Shown: positions 57,798 to 64,000 of the stretch, piece by piece
Layout of the letters: each line of letters starts with the position of its first letter
How positions within the stretch are numbered: position 1 is the stretch's first letter
Assembly: GCF_039523335.1 (NCBI RefSeq)
Contig: NZ_BAAAFC010000002.1
Coordinates: forward strand, 62,001 to 126,000
From: Marinobacter szutsaonensis
GTDB lineage: Bacteria > Pseudomonadota > Gammaproteobacteria > Pseudomonadales > Oleiphilaceae
Length of the DNA: 64,000 nucleotides
Direction of reading: 5' to 3'
Notes under the pieces: generated by a model
Database searches by the model: none
What the model was told of the DNA's origin: nothing
What the model saw: the letters and a program-made list of their open reading frames with translations, nothing else
Program-made: the position numbers and the translations under genes

Positions 57798-58685
57798 TCA
57801 TTTTTTCTCTGCCTTGCGAGCTTCCTCCTCGGCAGCAATTCGGGCTTCCTGTTCAACCATTTCCGGGGTTTCCAGGGAGATCCGGCCCAGTTTGCCGGAA
57901 CGGAACTCGTTCAGCAGTACCTCGGCCACCTTGTGCAGGTCAGGGATGCCGCCGCGGGCGAAGAACCGCCGTTTCCCGGCAATGGCGTCCATCAGGCCGA
58001 TGCCGTCCGCCGGAAGCTCGGCGAGTCCATAACGTGTCTGGACCAGCTCCGGGTAGGCCTCGAGCAGGTAATCGACCTCAAACAGGGCGACGTCTTCGAA
58101 ATCCAGCACGGCACTGCGAATGGCCCCGGTGATGGCCAGGCGGTAGCCACAGGCCTCCGGCGACAGTTTGGGCCAGAGGAAGCCCGGGGTGTCATACAGC
58201 AGGATGTTGCCCGGCAACTTGATGGCCTGCTGGGCCCGGGTCACCGCCGGCTCGTTGCCGGTTTTCGCCACCGGCCGGCCGGCAAGGGTATTGATGATGG
58301 TGGACTTGCCGACATTGGGGATGCCCAGGATCATCACCCTCAGGGCACTTTTCTGGCGGTCATGGTCCGGGGTCATTTCCTCGGCAAGCTTGAGGATGTC
58401 CAGGGCCTCGCCACGCTGGTTGTGGGTCAGGGTGATGGCGCGGACGCCCCGTTCCTTCTCCAGCCACGCCTGCCAGCGCCCGGTGATCTCCGGGTCCGCC
58501 AGATCGCGCTTGTTCAGGACCTTGATCAGCGGTGTATCGCCGCGCAGGGACGGAACCAGCGGGTTCTCGCTGCTGAAAGGAATGCGTGCATCCAGGACCT
58601 CGATGATCAGGTCCATCTGGGGCATTACCTTCTTGATCTCCTTGCGAGCCTTGTGCATGTGCCCGGGAAACCAGTTAATCGCCAT
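57798..58685 (-). CDS. rbgA: YlqF/RbgA-type ribosome biogenesis GTPase
   Basis: Circularly permuted GTPase: G4 NKRD (58-61) precedes G1 GIPNVGKST (121-129) and G3 DTPG (165-168), the diagnostic order. Helps assemble the 50S subunit in Bacillus. N-terminus INWFPGHMHKARKEI is typical; the C-terminal ~20 residues are Glu/Ala/Lys-rich. 295 residues. Confidence 0.93.
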   Translation of the reverse strand: MAINWFPGHMHKARKEIKKVMPQMDLIIEVLDARIPFSSENPLVPSLRGDTPLIKVLNKRDLADPEITGRWQAWLEKERGVRAITLTHNQRGEALDILKLAEEMTPDHDRQKSALRVMILGIPNVGKSTIINTLAGRPVAKTGNEPAVTRAQQAIKLPGNILLYDTPGFLWPKLSPEACGYRLAITGAIRSAVLDFEDVALFEVDYLLEAYPELVQTRYGLAELPADGIGLMDAIAGKRRFFARGGIPDLHKVAEVLLNEFRSGKLGRISLETPEMVEQEARIAAEEEARKAEKK

Positions 58686-58927
58686 CTTCTATACTCCGGC
58701 AGTGTTCAGTCGGCGCCATTATGAAGGGGAATGGATAAAGTTTCACATTTCATTGAATCCGCGTGTGTGGCGGGTTCAACGGTGATTGGGTGAGATGTGT
58801 GTACAAAAAAGGGGGGACATCGGGATGAAATTCCCGGTCTGGATGTTTTAGGGTGTACCTCCTGAACCGTGAAATTAACGACTGTTGGTGGTTTTCTCGT
58901 AGTGGCCACCCCAAAACGGAGATGTTT

Positions 58928-59380
58928 ATGAAGCTTGTAAAAATCCTGGGAACCGCTCTTGTGGCACTGAGCTTTTCCGCCCCGTCCTTCGCACAGCAGG
59001 CAGCTGGCGGCCAGCCGGACCAGGTGGATCAGCTGGCGCAGATGGTAGGCCTGTCTGATGACCAGCAGACAGAGATTCGTGGCATCCTTGACGAGATGCA
59101 GGGCAAGATCGGCCAGTTGCGTCAGGAAGCTCAGCAGATCCAGCAGCAGATGCAGGCAGAGATCAAGGCTGACTATGATGAGGCAGCGATCCGTGAGAAT
59201 GCCGAAGAGCTGGGTGACCTGACCGGTGAAATTGCCGCGCTTTCCACGCTCATGCAGGCCAAGGTGGACAGCGTGTTTACCCAGGAACAGCGTGACGAGC
59301 TGGACAAGCGCATGCAGCAGATGCAGCAGCAGATGCAGCAGCAGCGTCAGATGATGCAGCAACAGCAGCAGGGCCAGTAA
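58928..59380 (+). CDS. Spy/CpxP-like periplasmic protein with Gln-rich tail
   Basis: 150 residues from ATG 58928 (ACGGAG upstream). Signal peptide MKLVKILGTALVALSFSAPSFAQ; mature protein is helical with GLSDDQQTEIRGILDEMQ and FTQEQRDELDKRMQ (LTxxQ-like), as in Spy/CpxP chaperone-like proteins. The C-terminus is a run of Met/Gln/Arg (MQQMQQQMQQQRQMM) from ATGCAGCAG repeats. Function inferred only from fold. Confidence 0.75.
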   Translation: MKLVKILGTALVALSFSAPSFAQQAAGGQPDQVDQLAQMVGLSDDQQTEIRGILDEMQGKIGQLRQEAQQIQQQMQAEIKADYDEAAIRENAEELGDLTGEIAALSTLMQAKVDSVFTQEQRDELDKRMQQMQQQMQQQRQMMQQQQQGQ

Positions 59381-59426
59381 TCCGGGCTCACAACCCCGGC
59401 CACGGAACACCCGGGCCGGAGTTGGC

Positions 59427-59471
59427 ATAAAAAATCCCCCGTCGGAGCTGTCCGTACGGGGGATTTTTTAT
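59427..59471. terminator. Bidirectional intrinsic terminator
   Basis: A perfect 16-bp stem (59427-59442 with 59456-59471), 13-base loop, with an A tract on the left and a T tract on the right; shared by the Spy-like gene and lipA. Confidence 0.9.
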
Positions 59472-59484
59472 GGAAGAGAGTCTG

Positions 59485-60534
59485 TCAGTCGACGGCCTTC
59501 ACCGGGATCTGCATGGCGTTGTCCGGCTTGGGGACCTCCGGCACGGCCAGGCCCAGGTTGTTCTTGTCGAATACCTTGTCGGCGCGGTAGCTGGAGCGCA
59601 CCATCGGGCCGGAAGGCACTTCCATGAAGCCTTTCTCCAGGCCGATTTCACGGTAGCGGTTGAACTCCTCGGGGGTGACGTAACGCTCCACCGGCAGATG
59701 GTTCGGGGTCGGGCGCAGGTACTGGCCCAGGGTGAGGATGTCGACCCCGATTGCGCGTAGGTCGTCCATGGTCTTGAGGATTTCCTCTTCGGTCTCCCCC
59801 AGGCCCAGCATCAGACTGGTCTTGGTGAGTACATCCGGCCGGTGCTTCTTGGCATGGGCCAGCACGCTCAGGGTTTTCTCATAGCCGGCCCGCGGATCGC
59901 GCACGCGGCTGGTCAGGCGCTTGACGGTTTCCACATTCTGGGCGAAGACGTCCAGCCCGGAATCCACGACCTTTTCCACGTCACTCATCACCGCATCGAA
60001 ATCCGGGGTCAGGGCTTCCACAGCCACTTCCGGAGTGCGCTGCTTGATTGCGGCGACACAGGCGGCGTAGTGGGCGGCACCGCCATCGTCCAGGTCATCC
60101 CGGTCGACGGAGGTCAGCACGATATAACGCAGCCCCATCAGTTCCACCGACTTGGCGGTGTTCTCGGGTTCATCGGGATCCAGCCAGCCCTTGGGGTTGC
60201 CGGTATCCACCGCGCAGAACTTGCAGGCACGGGTGCACACCGAGCCCATCACCATGATGGTGGCGGTGCCATTGGTCCAGCACTCGCCGATGTTCGGGCA
60301 ATGGGACTCCTGGCACACGGTACTCAGGCGGTGTTCACTGACATTGCGGCGCACCGCATCATAACGCTCGCCGCCGGGCATGCGTGCCCGCAACCACTTG
60401 GGCTTGCGCTCCACCGGCTTTTCTTCCGTGCTTGCGGAGGCGGTGCGTTTGACGCCGTCCTTGATGGCGGAGAATCCATGCTCGCTGCGGAATTTGGTAC
60501 CACTGGTGACGCGGGGCTTTGCGCTTTCGCTCAT
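59485..60534 (-). CDS. lipA: Lipoyl synthase LipA
   Basis: Radical-SAM enzyme inserting two sulfurs into octanoyl domains. Auxiliary cluster Cys74, Cys79, Cys85 ([13 protein letters not shown]) and radical-SAM C100-x3-C104-x2-C107 (CTRACKFC); C-terminal SSYRAD supplies the serine ligand. 349 residues, with an N-terminal extension of about 25 compared with E. coli (321). Confidence 0.97.
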   Translation of the reverse strand: MSESAKPRVTSGTKFRSEHGFSAIKDGVKRTASASTEEKPVERKPKWLRARMPGGERYDAVRRNVSEHRLSTVCQESHCPNIGECWTNGTATIMVMGSVCTRACKFCAVDTGNPKGWLDPDEPENTAKSVELMGLRYIVLTSVDRDDLDDGGAAHYAACVAAIKQRTPEVAVEALTPDFDAVMSDVEKVVDSGLDVFAQNVETVKRLTSRVRDPRAGYEKTLSVLAHAKKHRPDVLTKTSLMLGLGETEEEILKTMDDLRAIGVDILTLGQYLRPTPNHLPVERYVTPEEFNRYREIGLEKGFMEVPSGPMVRSSYRADKVFDKNNLGLAVPEVPKPDNAMQIPVKAVD

Positions 60535-60665
60535 TGACCGGAGACTCTCATATGAAAGGTATGGAGAACTCTAAAGGTTAAAGCGAGGAGGGCGTCGTTA
60601 CAAGGCGGGTACGGGCAATCACGGGGTATCCGGGCACGACATTGGTCGTACCCGGATGAGATAGA

Positions 60666-61943
60666 TCAAGCCTGGGATTTTTCCAGTGCCTGAGTGATGT
60701 CGGCAATGATGTCATCGGCGTGTTCAATGCCAATGGACAGGCGTACCAGGTCCTCGCTGACACCCGCGCTTTTCAGTTCTTCGGGGTTCAGCTGGCGGTG
60801 CGTGGTGGTGGCCGGGTGGCAAGCCAGGGACTTGGCATCGCCAATGTTCACCAGGCGCAGGATCATGTCCAGTGCGTCGATGAATTTCGCGCCGGCGTCA
60901 CGGCCACCCTTGATGCCGAAGCTAAGGATGCCGGAAGCCTTGCCCCCGCAGATCTTGTCACAGGTGGCCTTATAGGGGCTGTTGGCCAGCCCGGCATAGT
61001 TCACCCATTCCACGGCGGGATGGTCCTGCAGGAACTGTGCAACCCTCTCGGCATTCTCGCAGTGGCGTTCCATGCGCAGCGCCAGGGTCTCCAGACCCTG
61101 CATGATCAGGAAGGCATTGAAAGGCGACAGCGCCGATCCAGTATTGCGCAGCGGAACCACCCGGCAGCGACCGATAAAGGCCGCTTCGCCCAGGGCTTCG
61201 GTGTAGACCACACCGTGATAGGAAGGATCCGGTTCGTTCATCATGGGGAACTTGTCGGCACTGGCTTTCCAGTCAAACTTGCCGGAATCCACCACCACAC
61301 CGGCAACCGTGGTGCCGTGGCCGCCGATGTACTTGGTCAGGGAATGAATCACGATGTCGGCGCCGTGCTCGAACGGACGGCACAGGAAAGGGGTGGCTAC
61401 GGTGTTGTCCACAATTAGCGGAATGCCGTGCTTGTGGGCAATCTCGGCCCACTTCTGGATGTCTACCACGTTGCCCGCCGGGTTACCGATGGATTCGCAG
61501 AACAGGGCGCGGGTCTGGTCGTCGATGGCCTTCTCGACGGCCTCGAAATCGTCGTGGGGCACCATCTTGCACTCGATGCCCTGGTTGGGCAGGGAATGGG
61601 CGAACAGGTTGTAGGTGCCACCGTAGAGCTGGCTGGTGCTGACGATGTTGTTGCCGACCTTGCAGATGGTCTGCAGGGCGTAGGTGATTGCCGCCATGCC
61701 GGAGGCCACGGCGAGGGCGCCAATACCGCCTTCCAGGGCTGCCATCCGCTCTTCGAGCACCGCATTGGTGGGGTTCATGATGCGGGTATAGATGTTGCCC
61801 TGAACCTTCAGGTCAAACAGGTCGGCACCGTGCTGGGTATCATCGAAGGTGTAGGAGGTGGTCTGGTAGATCGGCGTGGTGGCCGCCTTGGTGGTCGGGT
61901 CGCTCTTGAAGCCTGCGTGAAGGGCGAGAGTTTCCGGTTTCAT
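60666..61943 (-). CDS. metY: O-acetylhomoserine sulfhydrylase MetY
   Basis: PLP enzyme making homocysteine from O-acetylhomoserine and sulfide. PLP Lys in SLTKYIGGHGTTV; ETLALHAGF, TTPIYQTTSYTF, SGMAAITYAL and CHPATTTHRQL are typical of the 425-residue MetY group. ATG 61941-61943 with AAGGAA eight bases upstream. Upstream the frame is open but lacks a ribosome site. Confidence 0.94.
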   Translation of the reverse strand: MKPETLALHAGFKSDPTTKAATTPIYQTTSYTFDDTQHGADLFDLKVQGNIYTRIMNPTNAVLEERMAALEGGIGALAVASGMAAITYALQTICKVGNNIVSTSQLYGGTYNLFAHSLPNQGIECKMVPHDDFEAVEKAIDDQTRALFCESIGNPAGNVVDIQKWAEIAHKHGIPLIVDNTVATPFLCRPFEHGADIVIHSLTKYIGGHGTTVAGVVVDSGKFDWKASADKFPMMNEPDPSYHGVVYTEALGEAAFIGRCRVVPLRNTGSALSPFNAFLIMQGLETLALRMERHCENAERVAQFLQDHPAVEWVNYAGLANSPYKATCDKICGGKASGILSFGIKGGRDAGAKFIDALDMILRLVNIGDAKSLACHPATTTHRQLNPEELKSAGVSEDLVRLSIGIEHADDIIADITQALEKSQA

Positions 61944-62096
61944 CGCAACATTCCTTGCTGGTGGATTATTCTTGATTGGATCAGGACACCGAGTATGCCA
62001 TAGCCAGTGGAACCTGAGCACAGTCCCAAACGTCATATTGTTATAAGAAGTATGTGTTTTGATGCAAAACTCACCTACGTGGATAAGGAAGATTCA

Positions 62097-62558
62097 ATGA
62101 AACTGACACTGATTCGCTCCACCGTTGTGGCTTCCGGTCTCCTGCTGGGCGGCAGCCTCGTTTCGGCACCGGTTCTGGCGCAATCCGAAGCGACTGATAA
62201 TGGCCAGCAGGCGGAAGAGATGCTCAAGAAGGGTAAGGGAAAATCGGACGAGGCCAAGGGCAAGGGTCGGGAAAAGGCCGACGAGATGCGCGAGCGCTCC
62301 GAGGAGGAGATGGAAAACCGTGAGCGCGCTGAAGAGGGCGATGACCGGGCCAAGGGCGACGCGGAGCGTGAACGCGAACGCCTGGAGGAGGAAGAGCGGT
62401 CCCGGGAGCGCAGCGAAGAGAAAGCGCAGGACAAGGGCGAAGGCGGTAACCGTGACAACGAAAACCGCCAGGCAGATCCCGCCTCCAAGGGCAGCGAGCA
62501 GGGCCAGGCCAAGAAACAGGAGAAGTCCAAGGCCTGGTGGAACTTCTGGAGTGACTGA
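62097..62558 (+). CDS. Highly charged exported protein of unknown function
   Basis: 153 residues from ATG 62097 (AAGGAAG five bases upstream). Signal peptide to about residue 32 (VVASGLLLGGSLVSAPVLAQ), then a low-complexity Lys/Glu/Arg/Asp domain (KGKGKSDEAKGKGREKADEMRERSEEE), ending KAWWNFWSD. Probably periplasmic and disordered or coiled. Not recognised. Confidence 0.7.
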   Translation: MKLTLIRSTVVASGLLLGGSLVSAPVLAQSEATDNGQQAEEMLKKGKGKSDEAKGKGREKADEMRERSEEEMENRERAEEGDDRAKGDAERERERLEEEERSRERSEEKAQDKGEGGNRDNENRQADPASKGSEQGQAKKQEKSKAWWNFWSD

Positions 62559-62580
62559 GTTACCGGTTACCGTATGAACC

Positions 62581-62602
62581 AAGCCCGCCCATCCGCGGGC
62601 TT
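62581..62602. terminator. Short bidirectional terminator
   Basis: AAGCCCGC (62581-62588) pairs with GCGGGCTT (62595-62602) over a 6-base loop, followed by TT on the plus strand; between converging genes. Confidence 0.65.
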
Positions 62603-62604
62603 TT

Positions 62605-63819
62605 CTATACCAGTGCCCCGTGCACCATGGCCCGGAGTTCCTGGCGGACCGGGTATGATGACGAGGGCATCAGCTGGGTCATGAAGATCATCACCATGTC
62701 CTCCTTCGGGTCCACGAAGAAGTTGGTACTGGCCAGTCCGCCCCAGCCAAATTCCCCTTCGGAGCCGTTGGTCAGGGACTTCGCCACATCCGTCTTGACC
62801 GAAAAACCCAAGCCGAATCCGCTACCCTCATACGGCGTCTCGCTGAAAGCACCGACAGAAAGGGCCGGTAGATCCTGATTGCCCGGAAGGTGATTCCGGC
62901 GCATGAATTCCAGGGTCTTGCGGCCAATGATCCGCTGGCCACGGTACTCGCCGCCCTGGCACAGCGCCTGGGCAAAACTGTGATAGTCATCGATGGTAGA
63001 GACCAAGCCGCCACCGCCGGAGAGAAATCTGGGCGGTTTACTGAACCTGGAGCGATCCGGGTCGTCCTGGAGTTTCATGGTGTCACCGGGCTGGTGCAGG
63101 TAGCAGGCGGCAAAGCGCTCAAGCTGATCCGGCCGGACCTGGAAGCCGGTGTCCGTCATGCCCAGTGGCGCGAAAATATGTTCGCGGAAGTAGTCGTCCA
63201 GGGGTTTGTCGGCCAGCAGCTGGACCAGGTAACCCACCACATCCGTTGATACCGAGTAATTCCATGCGGTACCGGGCGAAAACTCCAGCGGCAGCTCGGC
63301 CAGCCGGTCCACCAGTTTGTCCAGGGTCAGAATCGAGCTTCCGTCGAGCTTGAGCTGACGGTAGGCGGCATCGACATTCGTTCGTTCGAGGAAACCATAG
63401 GTCAGGCCGGACATGTGCGTCAGCAGATCCCGGATGGTCATGGTGGTGGCCGCAGGCTCGGTTTCAAACTCCGGATAGGTTCCACCTTTATAGACGCGCA
63501 GATTGCGCCAGGAGGGGATGTACTTGTGCACCGGGTCATCCAGCAGGAACCGGCCCTGTTCGTACAGCTGCATCATCGCAATGGAGGTGACCGGCTTGGT
63601 CATGGAATAGATCCGGAACAGGGTATCCCGCCGGGCAGGCCTGTTGCGCTCGACATCCATCATGCCCTGGGCGTTCACCCAGACAATCTGGCCATGGCGG
63701 GCCACCAGGGTCACAGCACATGGCAGTTTGCCGGGACGGATGTATTTATCCTCAAGGTGTTGGTTTATTCGTTCCAGACGCTCGAGCGACAGGCCAGCGA
63801 CGACATCGGATTCCCGCAT
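62605..63819 (-). CDS. Beta-lactamase-fold serine hydrolase (class C / family VIII esterase-like)
   Basis: 404 residues without a signal peptide. SMTK (72-75) gives the nucleophile and base, YSV ([11 protein letters not shown]) the second motif, and the third motif is WGG (FGWGGLAST) as in family VIII esterases rather than KTG. It is therefore more likely an esterase than a beta-lactamase; substrate unknown. Confidence 0.88.
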   Translation of the reverse strand: MRESDVVAGLSLERLERINQHLEDKYIRPGKLPCAVTLVARHGQIVWVNAQGMMDVERNRPARRDTLFRIYSMTKPVTSIAMMQLYEQGRFLLDDPVHKYIPSWRNLRVYKGGTYPEFETEPAATTMTIRDLLTHMSGLTYGFLERTNVDAAYRQLKLDGSSILTLDKLVDRLAELPLEFSPGTAWNYSVSTDVVGYLVQLLADKPLDDYFREHIFAPLGMTDTGFQVRPDQLERFAACYLHQPGDTMKLQDDPDRSRFSKPPRFLSGGGGLVSTIDDYHSFAQALCQGGEYRGQRIIGRKTLEFMRRNHLPGNQDLPALSVGAFSETPYEGSGFGLGFSVKTDVAKSLTNGSEGEFGWGGLASTNFFVDPKEDMVMIFMTQLMPSSSYPVRQELRAMVHGALV

Positions 63820-63890
63820 GGACAGATCCCGTGGCTAAAAATGAAAGCTTAATTTATTCCCGGGGACGGGAGAAGGGCAGGGTAAGAGGG

Positions 63891-64000
63891 TCAGACACGC
63901 CAGCGGCGGTCCTGGCGGCGGCTACCCAGGTTCATGGACAAGAAGATGATCGTGTAGGCCACCAGGATCGAGGCGCAGATAAACAGCGCCTGAGCCGGCC
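63891..64000 (-). CDS. C-terminus of a membrane protein, cut by window edge
   Basis: The last 36 codons of a minus-strand gene: a hydrophobic helix (ALFICASILVAYTIIFLSM) followed by an Arg-rich end RRQDRRWRV. The TGA is at 63891-63893. Too little remains to identify it. Confidence 0.55.
   Translation of the reverse strand, partial: PAQALFICASILVAYTIIFLSMNLGSRRQDRRWRV

Noticed and set aside
56690..58132. 480-codon plus-strand frame opposite fabB and rbgA
   Set aside because: Antisense shadow spanning two genes with diagnostic catalytic motifs.

Overview
The window is a gene-dense chromosomal stretch with moderately high GC and no sign of phage, insertion sequence or CRISPR array. Gene content and order (complete proA-nadD-rsfS-rlmH-mrdA-mrdB-rlpA-dacA-ybeD-lipB block, rpsF-rpsR-rplI-dnaB-alr block, Liv-type transporter next to phenylacetate genes, haloalkane dehalogenase, an Anr/Fnr regulator) point to a marine heterotrophic gammaproteobacterium of the Marinobacter type. 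That assignment is inference from gene families and synteny, not from a marker gene.

Region 1 (1-14.9 kb) is aromatic catabolism. Two ABC ATPase genes of a branched-chain-amino-acid-type importer (the first truncated by the window edge, the second fused to an N-terminal hemerythrin-like domain) run towards a phenylacetate (paa) cluster on the minus strand. That cluster reads paaG-H-I-J-K, then paaA-B-C-D-E-Z; paaY is divergent at its head. Together they activate phenylacetate to the CoA ester, epoxidise it, open the ring and beta-oxidise the product. No paaF and no paaX/paaR regulator lies in the window, although a repeated GTGATAC motif in the control regions looks like an operator.

Region 2 (14.9-25.8 kb) is mixed: a DhlA-type haloalkane dehalogenase whose nucleophile Asp is Asn, small unknown genes, an AI-2E family permease, a secreted peptidoglycan-binding protein, ilvD, a cNMP-like/HDOD protein, a Lon-N-domain protein, and a three-gene minus-strand group (two membrane GGDEF proteins with degenerate signature motifs and a DedA-PAP2 fusion).

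Region 3 (25.9-43.4 kb) is housekeeping: proline and NAD synthesis, ribosome silencing and methylation, the rod-shape elongation machinery, lipoate transfer, a canonical diguanylate cyclase, an ABC1/UbiB-like kinase, glutaredoxin, a PPi-type phosphofructokinase, murein recycling (mpl), ubiX and an LCAD-like acyl-CoA dehydrogenase.

Region 4 (43.5-64 kb) holds an orphan 635-residue lipoprotein, tRNA-Leu(CAG), rnr-rlmB, the rpsF operon, dnaB-alr, a degenerate RmlD-like protein, an Anr/Fnr regulator with a perfect TTGAT-N4-ATCAA box just upstream of its own start, fabB, rbgA, a Spy-like periplasmic protein, lipA, metY, a highly charged exported protein and a serine hydrolase, ending in a truncated membrane protein gene.

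The least ordinary items are the hemerythrin-LivF fusion, the Asn-nucleophile dehalogenase, the tandem degenerate GGDEF pair, and the putative shared paa operator. No clearly new multi-gene system is visible.
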